This document shows, one piece after another, positions 8,487-17,326 of a DNA stretch of 64,000 bases; within the stretch, counting starts at the first letter, position 1, and every line of letters starts with the position of its first letter. The notes below the pieces were generated by a model. It searched no databases and was not told where the DNA came from. It saw nothing but the letters and a program-made list of their open reading frames with translations. The DNA is taken from positions 1-64,000 of the forward strand of contig JANQNP010000022.1 of assembly GCA_028279505.1 (NCBI GenBank). Direction: 5' to 3'. This DNA is from Dehalococcoidia bacterium. Its GTDB lineage: Bacteria > Chloroflexota > Dehalococcoidia > UBA2979. The translations under genes were made by a program, and so were the position numbers.

Positions 8487-8525
8487 ACCCTATCCCTCGT
8501 CAGTGACCCCGCCTTCCGAGGTCAC
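8487..8525 (-). promoter_or_regulatory. Candidate promoter with inverted-repeat operator, selenoprotein operon
   Basis: Reading on the minus strand, GTGACC and GGTCAC (8525-8520 and 8508-8503) form a perfect 6-bp inverted repeat with an 11-base spacer. It is followed after 10 bases by TAGGGT (8492-8487), a plausible -10 hexamer. The repeat overlaps the -35 region, a usual site for an activator or a redox-responsive regulator. The regulator is not in the window as far as I can tell. Confidence 0.4.
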
Positions 8526-8615
8526 ATCGACCGTCGGCTGCCGAGAACCCGTGATCGATGAGCTGAGCCGGGGGACGAAACCGGCGAGCAGCGTCTTCAA
8601 GGAAACGGGTCGCGC

Positions 8616-10061
8616 CTACGGCGAGCCGATGCCCGCCGGGTCGACGCCCGCCGGGACAACGCCCGGAGCCGGCGCGATCGTCAGCTCAACGAGCCGCTCG
8701 CCCTGCGCGGCCGGGTAGGCAGTCAACCCGACCCAGCGGTCCTCGCTGCTCTTCGCGAGCACGATCGAGGGCGGGCCAGCGACCTGCAGCCAGCCCAGCT
8801 CCGTCATCGACGCCCCGTACGACTGCAGCATCGCGTCCGCCGCCGCCGACGGCAGTTCGTACCAGAGCGTCAGTTCGCTGCTCGTCCCGGCGGACCTGAC
8901 GAGCGACCCGCCCGTCGGCACCAACACGTCGCTGCTTCGCGCGAACGCAACCAACGCCACCGGCGTGGACGTCGGCTCCGGAGTGGGGAGCGCCGCGGAC
9001 TCCGCGTCATCGGCCGGGTCGTCCTCCAGCTCCGTCGCTGCCGCGAACGTCGGAGAGTCCGGGGCGACCGCGAGCGTCTCGGGAATCAGCGAGTGGTTGA
9101 TCGCCGCCGCGATCTCCTCGATGACGCGGACGCCCTCGGTCTGCGTCGTGGCGCCCTCGGTGAGCACGACCACGACGTGAGCGGTCGCCTCATCGCCAGC
9201 GTCGTCAGCGCCGCCGCCCGCGAGCGAGATCACTCCCGCGCTGTTGAGCAGCCAGCCGGTCGTCTCCGGGTACCAGCCGTTCTTGATCGCCAGCGTCGCC
9301 CCCGAACCGTTGCCCACGTCGACCCCCGCCGAGGCCCCCCACCGCTGGTCGGCGACCACCGACTGCATCAGCGCCAGCGCCTCGGTCTGCACCTCCGGCG
9401 CCAGCACCGAGTCCTCGTCGACGAGCAGTTCGAGGAGCCCCGCAACATCGAGGGCGCTCGCCCGCGAGTCGCCCCACTGGTCGTCCTCGGCGTACTCGAT
9501 CGAGGTAATCCCGAGCGGCTCCAGCAGCTCCGCGACGCCAGGCCCCTCGCCCAGCGACTGCCAGAGCACGTCGGTCGCGTTGTTACTGCTGACCGTGATC
9601 ATCAGGTCGAGCAGGTTGTGCTCCTCGGCGGTCAGCTCGCGCTCCTGCAGCCGCGCACGCTCGAGCGTCGCAAGCATCACCGGCAGTTTGGCGACGCTCG
9701 CGAGGGCGAACGTGCCGTCATCCCCGCCCGCGTGTCGGGCGGCGTCCGGCGTCAGGACGGCGACGCCGACGCGGGTCGGCGCCTCCTCGATAAGCGCCGT
9801 CGCCTCGGGGAACCGGCTCTCGAGGGCGAACGCGGCCGTCAGTAGCGCGGAATCGTCTGGGGCAGCGGTGATCGTCGGGCTCGTCGCGACGGTCGGCTCA
9901 GGGTCCGCGGTCGTCGGCTCGGGCGGAACGGCGATGGCCGTCGGCGACGCAGCAGCCTGCGCCGTTTCGAGGACGACCGGCGCGTCGTTACTGCGCTCGG
10001 CACCGCATGCGGCAGCCAACAGCAGCACGCCCACCAGGGCGATTCGGGGGGTCCGAGCCAT
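8616..10061 (-). CDS. Beta-lactamase-like (class A fold) lipoprotein
   Basis: A 481-residue lipoprotein: lipobox LAAAC with Cys19, followed by a long Thr/Pro/Ala-rich linker to about residue 70. The serine beta-lactamase/penicillin-binding fold follows, with Ser122 in the SVAK (SxxK) motif, an S-N-N motif around 159-161 standing for SDN, and IKNGW where KTG is expected. The altered third motif argues against a true beta-lactamase and for a cell-wall or ester-acting serine hydrolase of the class A-like family (PF13354 type). A C-terminal domain of about 110 residues is unassigned. The start at ATG 10061 gives the lipobox directly. It may be transcribed with the SGNH lipoprotein upstream (176-base gap). 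Confidence 0.78.
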   Translation of the reverse strand: MARTPRIALVGVLLLAAACGAERSNDAPVVLETAQAAASPTAIAVPPEPTTADPEPTVATSPTITAAPDDSALLTAAFALESRFPEATALIEEAPTRVGVAVLTPDAARHAGGDDGTFALASVAKLPVMLATLERARLQERELTAEEHNLLDLMITVSSNNATDVLWQSLGEGPGVAELLEPLGITSIEYAEDDQWGDSRASALDVAGLLELLVDEDSVLAPEVQTEALALMQSVVADQRWGASAGVDVGNGSGATLAIKNGWYPETTGWLLNSAGVISLAGGGADDAGDEATAHVVVVLTEGATTQTEGVRVIEEIAAAINHSLIPETLAVAPDSPTFAAATELEDDPADDAESAALPTPEPTSTPVALVAFARSSDVLVPTGGSLVRSAGTSSELTLWYELPSAAADAMLQSYGASMTELGWLQVAGPPSIVLAKSSEDRWVGLTAYPAAQGERLVELTIAPAPGVVPAGVDPAGIGSP

Positions 10062-10237
10062 CGAAACGCCGTCCAGTGCCCCGCCGTCTCGGCTTCGAGG
10101 GTAGCGGTTTCCGCCTCGTTATGGTCAACGCGTCATCCAAGACGGCGCATCGGAACAACCCCGACGTCGCTCATGGGGTGTCCGCGTTGCGATTCGGTAG
10201 CGACAAGGCAGCGCCGGTCGAGGCCCGGCGGACGAAG

Positions 10238-11068
10238 CTAGGAGTTGAGAACGGCGGCGAACGCAGCCGCGATCCGTGCGTGGCCCGCGTCGCTCGCGTG
10301 GAGACAGTCGCCCGTCAGCTCAGGCACGGTCAGTTCGCCGACCTCGGCAACCGGAACCTCGGCGGCCTCGGCGGCCGCCCGGATCTCGTCGTTGAGGCCG
10401 GCCGCGATCCCGAGCTCCGCCTCACCCTCGAGTACCACGTCCCCAATCAGGGCGAATTCGTGCAGCGGACAGCCCTCGTGGACCAGCGGGTTGTAATAGG
10501 TCATCACGGCGATCTGCGCCTCGGGACCGGCGGCCTCGCGCAGCGACTCCACGATGAACAGCAGGTTCTTCCGCACGTCGCGAATGCTCTGCTGCGCCGA
10601 GGCCAGGCAGGCGTCGTCGATGACGCCACCGCAGACGGCGACGAGACCGAACCCGTCGTTGCCGCCGATCCCGACCGTAATCACCTCGACGTCATCGTCC
10701 GAGGAAGGCGTGTCCCGACGTGCCTCGATCGTGGCGAGCGCCTCGGCGAGCTGGCCGTCCTCGATCATCGAGACGGTGTCGGCCCCCGACCGCCCGACGT
10801 TAACCAGCTCCAGCTCGGCGCCGGCCGCCCGACCCGCGTTCAGCTGATCGAACAACCGAGGCACGTACCCACCGGTCGGCCAGTCGGTCGCCCCCACGCC
10901 GACGGCGAGCGAGTCGCCGAGTGCTAAGTAGACCGGCGCGACGGAGACCTGTGGGGACGGCGTGGCTTCCGCCGCGTCCTCCTGGAACTCCGCCGCCGAG
11001 GCACAGGCCAAGGCGAGCGCCACGAGCAGCACGACGGCGCCCGCGACGATCGGCCTCGGCATCCGCAT
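10238..11068 (-). CDS. SGNH/GDSL hydrolase lipoprotein
   Basis: A 276-residue lipoprotein with signal sequence and a LALAC-type lipobox (Cys22). The catalytic domain has block I ALGDSLAVG with Ser53, GGND as block III, and DCLHASDAGH near the C-terminus supplying the Asp and His, so all SGNH residues are visible. Such enzymes are esterases or lipases acting outside the membrane. I chose the ATG at 11068 because GAGGTGA lies seven bases upstream; the GTG at 11074 would sit only one base from that site. It is followed by an Ig-repeat protein gene upstream and the beta-lactamase-like lipoprotein downstream, all minus strand. Confidence 0.85.
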   Translation of the reverse strand: MRMPRPIVAGAVVLLVALALACASAAEFQEDAAEATPSPQVSVAPVYLALGDSLAVGVGATDWPTGGYVPRLFDQLNAGRAAGAELELVNVGRSGADTVSMIEDGQLAEALATIEARRDTPSSDDDVEVITVGIGGNDGFGLVAVCGGVIDDACLASAQQSIRDVRKNLLFIVESLREAAGPEAQIAVMTYYNPLVHEGCPLHEFALIGDVVLEGEAELGIAAGLNDEIRAAAEAAEVPVAEVGELTVPELTGDCLHASDAGHARIAAAFAAVLNS

Positions 11069-11120
11069 CAGCACGTCACCTCGTCACGCCGGCGCCTCAA
11101 CCCGGAGTGAGCTGCCGGCG

Positions 11121-14100
11121 CTAGTCATCGTCTTCGTCTTCGTCGTCATCATCATCGTCGTCGTCCCGATCACGATCCGAATGGTGAACCGACTTCTCAG
11201 CGTTCTTCAGGATGACGCCGATGATCACGCCCTCCGAGTGGTCCGACAGGTTCCCGCTCTCCAGCAAACCACAGAGCGTCGGCAGCGACGGATGCGTGTA
11301 GCGATCCAGGTTGTCGCAGATCTCGCGCGCGCGAGCCCTGTCATCCTGATCCCCGGTCCAATCGACCAACGCCGTCGCCTGCGGCTCGCCCGGATCGAGG
11401 ACGCCGTCCTCGTCCAGGTCCGCCCACGCGAGGACCACGTCGGTTCCGATCCCGCCGTCCCCTCGGTAGGTGTCGGTGGCTCGGCCCTTGCTGTCGGTGC
11501 GGTGTCGGTCGCGCTCGCCCTCGTTGGGCCCGGAAATCACCGAGAAGCGGATCAGCACACCCTTGAGCTGAGGGGTGAGCTGCGCCGTGACCTTCTGGTT
11601 GTCACCGACCGGCTCCTCATCGACCGCCGGCGAGAGCGTCAGCCCCGACACCGTCGGCGCGACCCACACCTTCGTCGCGATCGACTGCGGCTCGCCCGAG
11701 TCCAGCCGGCCGTCGCGATCGAGGTCGATCCACACGAGGATGACGTCCGTTCCCGGACCCTCGTCGCCGACGTACGACAGGTCAGCGCGACCGTTCGAGT
11801 TCGTGTTGTCCGACCCCTTCGTCCCCTCGTTCGGTCCGGCCGTGACCTCGAAGCGGACCTTCAGGTTCCGCTCCGCGGGGCTGACGGTGCCGGTGAACGA
11901 GTGCCGCGTGTTCACCGGGTTCGGGTCGCTCGAGGGCGAGACCACCAGCGTCCGCGGCGCGGCCTGCGTCCACTGCTTCGTCGCGATCGCCTGCGGCTCA
12001 CCGGCGTCCAGCCGGCCATCTCGGTCGAGATCGATCCACGCGAGGATCACGTCCGTCCCGACACCTTCGTCACCGACGTAGGAGAGGTCGGCGCGACCGT
12101 TCGAGTTCGTGCTGTCTGAACCCTTCGTCCCTTCGTTCGGTCCAGCCGTGACTTCAAACCGAACCTTCAGGTCACGCTGCGCGGGACTCACCGTTCCGGT
12201 GAACGAGTGCCGCGTGTTCACGGGGTTCGTGTCGCTCGAGGGCGAGAGCACCAGGCTCGTCACCACCGGCTGCGTCCACTGCTTGGTCGCCACCGCCTGC
12301 GGTTCGCCTGCGTCGAGCCGGCCGTCCCGGTCGAAGTCGACCCAAGCGAGGATCACGTCCGTCCCGATGCCCTCGTCGCCGACGTAGGACAGATCAGCGC
12401 GGCCGCTCGAGTTCGTCTCGTCAGAGCCGCGCGTGCCCTCGTTCGGGCCCGCCGTGACCTCGAACCGCACGAGCAGGTTGCGCTGCGCCGGCGCGACGGT
12501 CGCGGTCATCGAGTGCCGCGTGTTCACCGGGTTCGTGTCGTTGGCCGGCGAGAGCGAGAAGCCGCTCCCGGCAACCTGCGTCCACGTCCGGATCGCCGCT
12601 GCCTGGGGCTCGTTCCCGTCGACGACGTTGTCCCCGTCGAAGTCCGCCCAGACCAGCACGAGGTCGGAGCCAACCCCGCCGTTTCCGAAGTACGTGAACG
12701 AAGCGTGGCCGCTCGCGTTGGTGAACGCGCTGCCCTGGTCACCCAGGTTCGGCCCCTGCGTCACGCGGAAGCGGACGAGCACACCGTTCGCCGCCGGCGA
12801 GACCTGCGCCGAGACTGTGTGCTGCGTGTTGACCTGTCCGGAGCTGCTCTGCGGCGCCACCGAGATGCCCGAGACCTGCGTCGACACCCAGCGCTGGACC
12901 GCCGAGGCCTGCGGCTCGCTCGCCTCCCGTACGCCGTTGTTGTTCAGATCGAGCCAGGTGATGATCGCATCGTTGCCGATGCCACCGTTCCCGACGTAGC
13001 TGAACGTCGCCTGCCCCTGGCTGTTCGTGACGCCGACACCGCTGTCGCCGCGGTTCGGCCCCATCGACACCAGGAACCGGACGATCGCGCCGGACCGGAC
13101 CGGACTGACTGTCGCCGTCACGGAGTGCGTCGTGCCGACCAGCGCGACGTTGTCGAACGGCAGCAGCGAGATCGACTGCGCCGGCGTCGTGCTCGTCCAG
13201 ACCTTGCTGACGACCGCCCGAGGCTCACTCGCGTCGAGCTGCCCGTCGTCGTCACGGTCGACCCAGACCGTGATCGAGTCGGTGCCGGCCCTCGAACCCT
13301 GGTAGCTGTACGTGGCCTGTCCCAGGTTGTTCGTGAGCGCTCGGCGGTTCGCACCCACGTGTGGGCCCGAGTTCACGCGGAAGCGCACGACCGTCCCCGC
13401 CTCGACCGGGCTGATCGTCGCCCGCACCGTGTGCACGGTGCCCAGCGGGTTCGTGTCCGTCTGCGGCGTCGCCACGATCGAGGTCGTCGGGGTGGCGTCA
13501 CCCCAGTTCACGGTCGCCTGCCCTCGAGGCTCGTTCGAATCGAGGAGCGTGTCCTGGTCGAAGTCGACCCAGGCCGTGATCACATCGATGCCGTCGGCCC
13601 GCCCGACGTAGGTGAACGTCCCGCGGCCGCCGGCCGTCAGCGCCACCCCGCGCTTCCCGGCGTTGGGACCCGAGGTGACCTCGAACCGCATGAACAGCCC
13701 GGACTCGCCGGACAGGAGCGTCGCGTGCACCGTGTGTTGGTCGTTGACGTCCTTCTGGGCCGTTGCCGGCTCGACGACCACACCCGCGGTGCCGGCGGTC
13801 GTCCACACGCGCGTTGACGTCGCCTGCGGCTCGTTGCCGTCGCGAATTCCGTCGGCATCGAAGTCAGGCCACGCGATGATCGTGTCGGTACCGAGGCCAC
13901 CGGTACCGCTGTAGCTGAACACCGCCTGCCCGGCGGCATTGGTCACCGCGACCGTGTTGCGATTGACGTTGGGCCCGGAGAGCACGCGGAACCGCACGAT
14001 CACGCCACTCTGCGCCGGAACAAGCGTCGCCGTAACGGAGTGGCTGCTGCCCGTCGGTCCGATCGCCGTCGCCGGCGCAAGGTCGAACCCGGTTCCGGCG

Positions 14101-14531
14101 ACACCAACCCACTCCACGATCGCCGCCGTCAGCGGCTCGGAGCTGTCGCGAACGCCATCGCGATCGAGGTCCGCCCAGATCAGGATCGCGTCGGTGCCGA
14201 CGCCCTCGTCGCCGTTGTAGCTGAAGATCGCCAGCCCCTGGGCGTTCGTGTTGAGCGCCCCGGTCTCGCTGGCGTTGGGACCGGAGAGGATGCGGTAGCG
14301 GACCTGCACCCCGCTCTGGATCGGCGAGACGGTCACGCCCATCGCGTGAGAGCCCCCCGCCTGCACCACGGCGTTCGCCGGGCTGACGGAGACGCTCGTC
14401 GTCGTCGCCTGGGCATCCGCCCGTGTCGACAGCACGAACACCATCGCGATCGCGGCGACGATCGCGATCGCCGCCAGACCCGCCAGCCGGCGCTTCGTCA
14501 CCGGTGGTGTCGTCATCCCCGCGATGCTCAT
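11121..14531 (-). CDS. Secreted protein of ten Ig-like repeats with acidic tail
   Basis: A 1136-residue exported protein. Residues 1-41 form a signal peptide (basic start, Ala/Ile/Val core, TRADA cut site). Then come ten tandem repeats of about 102 residues resembling bacterial Ig-like (Big_1/invasin-type) domains. Each has VRFxVxxGPN in the middle and W-x-D-x-D-x-D-G-x-x-D-x-x-E-P near the end, a calcium-loop-like motif. After the repeats a 70-residue region carries two cysteines and ends in an uninterrupted Asp/Glu run of about 15 residues after a DRDRD lead. There is no anchor motif or catalytic domain. The ATG at 14531 is preceded by a G-run five bases upstream. Likely a calcium-dependent surface or matrix protein; its partner is unknown. 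Acidic repeats could also bind metal or mineral. Confidence 0.82.
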   Translation of the reverse strand: MSIAGMTTPPVTKRRLAGLAAIAIVAAIAMVFVLSTRADAQATTTSVSVSPANAVVQAGGSHAMGVTVSPIQSGVQVRYRILSGPNASETGALNTNAQGLAIFSYNGDEGVGTDAILIWADLDRDGVRDSSEPLTAAIVEWVGVAGTGFDLAPATAIGPTGSSHSVTATLVPAQSGVIVRFRVLSGPNVNRNTVAVTNAAGQAVFSYSGTGGLGTDTIIAWPDFDADGIRDGNEPQATSTRVWTTAGTAGVVVEPATAQKDVNDQHTVHATLLSGESGLFMRFEVTSGPNAGKRGVALTAGGRGTFTYVGRADGIDVITAWVDFDQDTLLDSNEPRGQATVNWGDATPTTSIVATPQTDTNPLGTVHTVRATISPVEAGTVVRFRVNSGPHVGANRRALTNNLGQATYSYQGSRAGTDSITVWVDRDDDGQLDASEPRAVVSKVWTSTTPAQSISLLPFDNVALVGTTHSVTATVSPVRSGAIVRFLVSMGPNRGDSGVGVTNSQGQATFSYVGNGGIGNDAIITWLDLNNNGVREASEPQASAVQRWVSTQVSGISVAPQSSSGQVNTQHTVSAQVSPAANGVLVRFRVTQGPNLGDQGSAFTNASGHASFTYFGNGGVGSDLVLVWADFDGDNVVDGNEPQAAAIRTWTQVAGSGFSLSPANDTNPVNTRHSMTATVAPAQRNLLVRFEVTAGPNEGTRGSDETNSSGRADLSYVGDEGIGTDVILAWVDFDRDGRLDAGEPQAVATKQWTQPVVTSLVLSPSSDTNPVNTRHSFTGTVSPAQRDLKVRFEVTAGPNEGTKGSDSTNSNGRADLSYVGDEGVGTDVILAWIDLDRDGRLDAGEPQAIATKQWTQAAPRTLVVSPSSDPNPVNTRHSFTGTVSPAERNLKVRFEVTAGPNEGTKGSDNTNSNGRADLSYVGDEGPGTDVILVWIDLDRDGRLDSGEPQSIATKVWVAPTVSGLTLSPAVDEEPVGDNQKVTAQLTPQLKGVLIRFSVISGPNEGERDRHRTDSKGRATDTYRGDGGIGTDVVLAWADLDEDGVLDPGEPQATALVDWTGDQDDRARAREICDNLDRYTHPSLPTLCGLLESGNLSDHSEGVIIGVILKNAEKSVHHSDRDRDDDDDDDDEDEDDD
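11337..14396 (-). repeat. Ten tandem Ig-like repeats (~306 bp period)
   Basis: The DNA repeats with a period of about 303-306 bases. Repeats 7, 8 and 9 (about 11,640-12,560) are nearly identical in places, for example the block around 11,897-11,940 and its copy around 12,200-12,243, indicating recent duplication or gene conversion. The outer repeats have diverged. All keep the D-x-D-x-D-G loop. Confidence 0.8.
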
Positions 14532-14834
14532 CAAGGCCCCCCGCCGCCTGCAGCGGACGCACAGCGCCCGCGAAACCGATCAGTACCTCCGCGTCATTGC
14601 GTAAGAAACGCCGCCAGGACGTGCCAGGTTCCCCGCGGCTCAACGACGTGCCCGCCCAAAGGACACCGTCATTTATGTAGCTCACCGGGCCCGACGGCGC
14701 AACGACTTCTGTCAGATTTCGGGGAGACCTTCGTCGGAGTCGACCGGTCGAGATCGTGTGGGGCGACGACGGGCGACCCGCCGCGCTCAGCGCCGCAGCC
14801 TCGCCGCCACTCGATCGATTCCTCGCCTAGTCGC
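14532..14834. other. 303-base gap, no gene seen
   Basis: Between two minus-strand genes. I see no ORF with coding character, no hairpin with a U-run and no tRNA. It should hold the promoter of the Ig-repeat gene and the 3' end of the CoA-transferase transcript, but no clear -35/-10 pair could be chosen. Confidence 0.4.
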
Positions 14835-17321
14835 CTAGCGTCCTCGCGCCCGCGCGAGCGCCGCCTCGCTGAACGTCGTGCCGACGTACCCAGCGTCCAC
14901 AAGCGCCTGTACCCGCGCGTCGTCATATCCGAGGAGTTCGCGATACACGTAGTCGTTGTCCGCGCCGAGCGTCGGCGGCGGCCGGCGCGGCGGCACCGCG
15001 GTGGCGCGCAGCTTGAACAACCTCCCCGGGTAGTCGGCCGTTCCGAGGTCGTCTCGACTGATCGGCTCGAACCAGTCGCGGGCGCGCAGCTGCGGGCAGC
15101 TGAAGGCGTCGCCATCGTCCTGGACCGGCCCCGCCGGCACGCCCGCGGAGATCAACGCCTCGAACAGCTCCTCGCGGCTTCGCTGCGAAGTCGCCGCCTC
15201 GATCGCGCGGTCCAGCTCGCGGCGGCGCGGCCAGCGCCCCGCCGCGGTGCCAAGCGCGGCATCCGAGGCGAGGTCGGTCAGCTCGAGGACCGCGCAGAGT
15301 CGCCGCCACTGTTCGTCGGTCTGCACGTCGATCGCGATCCAGCGGTCGTCGCCGGCACAGCGGTAGGCGTTGTGCGGAGCGCGCGTCCGGTGGTCGTTCG
15401 CCACCGACTCGCGCACGCGATCGTTCATCTGCTGGTCGAGGTACTCGACGCCCATGAGCTGCATGAACGCCTCGGCCTGCGGCACCTCCACCTCCTGGCC
15501 AACGCCCGTCCTCGCGCGGTGGTGCAGCGCGACGAGCGCGGCGAACGCCGCGGTCAGACCGGCGACCGAGTCGCAGGCATAAGTCTCGCCGGCCATCTCC
15601 GGCGTGCCGTCCGGGTAAGCGCGCAGGATCAGGTGCCCGGCCATCGCCTCGAGGTGGTTGCCCCAGCAGCGGTAGTTCCGGTAGTCGCCCGTCAGGCCGA
15701 GGCCCGGCATCCGCACGTAGATCAGGCGCGGATTGATCGCGCTCAGCTCATCCCAGGTCAGCCCCAGCCGGTCGATCGTCTCCGGGACGTTGTTCTCGAC
15801 GATCACGTCGCTCATCTTCACCAGCTCGAGGAAGGCCTCGCGGCCCTCGGGCGTGCGGACGTCCCCGGTGAACGACCGCTTGTCGAGGCTCGAGCAGTTG
15901 AAGTTGACCGCGCGGTTCCAGGGTGGGTCGTCGGGATCGCCGGCGAGCCAGCCCTCGTTGTTCGTGTTGATCGGGCGGGTCTGCGGCTGGACCGTGTTGA
16001 TCGGCTCCATCTTGATCACCTCGGCGCCCCACTCCGCGAGAAGCTGGCCGGCGAAGGGTCCCGCCCACACCACGGCCATGTCGAGCACCCGAATGCCCGC
16101 GAGCGGCGGTTCGAGGTCGCTCGATGCGGGCGCGGACGCGACCGCCGGGGTGGCCTGACCTTCGAGGGCATCGAGCTCGCCGAGGACCTCGTCGCGATGC
16201 TCGTCGAGCAGCGGCGCTCGTTGCGCCTCGGGACGGGGCGACGCCGGCAGGATCGCCGGCCGGCCGGGGTAGTCGAGGGCGCCCGCGACCGGGTGCTCGA
16301 TCCGCTCCCACACGCCGCGCGCCCGGAAGTTCGGGTCGGCCAGCGTGTCGGCGACGGTGTACACCATCCCGCCGAGGACGCGGTTCTCCTGTGCGATGCG
16401 CACGGCCTCGCGCATCTCGTGCTGCAACGACCATTCGAGGTACGCCGCCTCGATCTCATCGACCAGGTCGCGCGGCACCTCGAGCGCCGCTCCGCCGATC
16501 TCGGGGCGCTCCGCGAGGTCGGGCCGTCCCACCATCTTCAGCATCGCGTTCAGCCGGTCGAAGCCAAGCAGGTTGATGAACCCGTCCTGGCACGGCTTCA
16601 CCCCACTCGCGATCGCGAACGCCGCCGGCCGCCGCTCGGCGACGTAGCCGGTGTACGCGTGACCGAGGAGGTTCAACTGACGCCGGTCCTTGCCCCCGGC
16701 CTGTGTCTCGTAGATAGAGAGGTCGATCGAGTCGCCCCCGCCGCCCGCCTCCGCCCGGAACACCGCCAGCATCACCGCGAGCGCACCCGCCAACCCCGCA
16801 TGCCAGAGGGCAAAGTCACCCCCGAGGCGCAGCGGCTCCCGCTCCGCGTGCCCGGTCGCATACATCGCGCCGCCCATCGCCTGCAGCACGAGATCGCTCT
16901 CCGGTAACTGCGCGTAGGGACCGTCCTGACCGAACGGTGTGATCGAGCAGGTCACCAGCGCCGGCCGTTCCCGGCGCAGCGCCTCGAGGTCGAGGCCAAG
17001 CTCAGCCAGCCGCCCGGGCGGCAGGTCCTCGACGACAACGTCGTTCACGCTGGCCAGACGCCGCGCCAGCTCCATACCCTCGGACGTCTCGAGGTCGGCG
17101 ACGACGCTCCGCTTGTTCGTGTTGAACAGCAGGAACGGCGCACTCGCCTCGATGTTGGGCTCGTCGCCCGGGAACGGGCCGTCGTGGCGCGACCGATCGC
17201 CCCCGGGCGGCTCGAGCTTCGTCACCGTCGCGCCGAAGTCGGCGAGCAGCTTCGTCGCGTGCGGGCCAGCAATGCCCTCTGTCAGGTCGAGGACCCGAAT
17301 CCCCTCGAGCGGACCGCTCAC
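14835..17321 (-). CDS. Fused double CaiB/BaiF family III CoA-transferase
   Basis: An 828-residue protein made of two complete family III CoA-transferase domains (about 1-390 and 405-828), each starting with L-x-G-I-R-V-L-D. Family III enzymes move CoA between carboxylic acids through an aspartyl-CoA thioester. By alignment within the protein, the C-terminal half keeps the catalytic Asp (ACDSVAGLTAAF), whereas the N-terminal half has Trp at that position (ALWHAGLAGAL), so one half is probably non-catalytic. Normal family members are about 400 residues and form interlocked dimers; this fusion likely mimics a heterodimer. The next gene upstream, an enoyl-CoA hydratase homologue, ends 5 bases before this start, so the two form an operon for catabolism of a CoA-activated acid. 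The substrate cannot be told. Confidence 0.88.
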   Translation of the reverse strand: MSGPLEGIRVLDLTEGIAGPHATKLLADFGATVTKLEPPGGDRSRHDGPFPGDEPNIEASAPFLLFNTNKRSVVADLETSEGMELARRLASVNDVVVEDLPPGRLAELGLDLEALRRERPALVTCSITPFGQDGPYAQLPESDLVLQAMGGAMYATGHAEREPLRLGGDFALWHAGLAGALAVMLAVFRAEAGGGGDSIDLSIYETQAGGKDRRQLNLLGHAYTGYVAERRPAAFAIASGVKPCQDGFINLLGFDRLNAMLKMVGRPDLAERPEIGGAALEVPRDLVDEIEAAYLEWSLQHEMREAVRIAQENRVLGGMVYTVADTLADPNFRARGVWERIEHPVAGALDYPGRPAILPASPRPEAQRAPLLDEHRDEVLGELDALEGQATPAVASAPASSDLEPPLAGIRVLDMAVVWAGPFAGQLLAEWGAEVIKMEPINTVQPQTRPINTNNEGWLAGDPDDPPWNRAVNFNCSSLDKRSFTGDVRTPEGREAFLELVKMSDVIVENNVPETIDRLGLTWDELSAINPRLIYVRMPGLGLTGDYRNYRCWGNHLEAMAGHLILRAYPDGTPEMAGETYACDSVAGLTAAFAALVALHHRARTGVGQEVEVPQAEAFMQLMGVEYLDQQMNDRVRESVANDHRTRAPHNAYRCAGDDRWIAIDVQTDEQWRRLCAVLELTDLASDAALGTAAGRWPRRRELDRAIEAATSQRSREELFEALISAGVPAGPVQDDGDAFSCPQLRARDWFEPISRDDLGTADYPGRLFKLRATAVPPRRPPPTLGADNDYVYRELLGYDDARVQALVDAGYVGTTFSEAALARARGR

Positions 17322-17326
17322 CGCTA

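Noticed and set aside
14040..16907. A 955-residue open frame on the plus strand, opposite the Ig-repeat and CoA-transferase genes
   Set aside because: Its residues are Arg/Ala/Pro/His-rich without any domain pattern, and the opposite strand encodes clear families. It is a shadow of high GC content.
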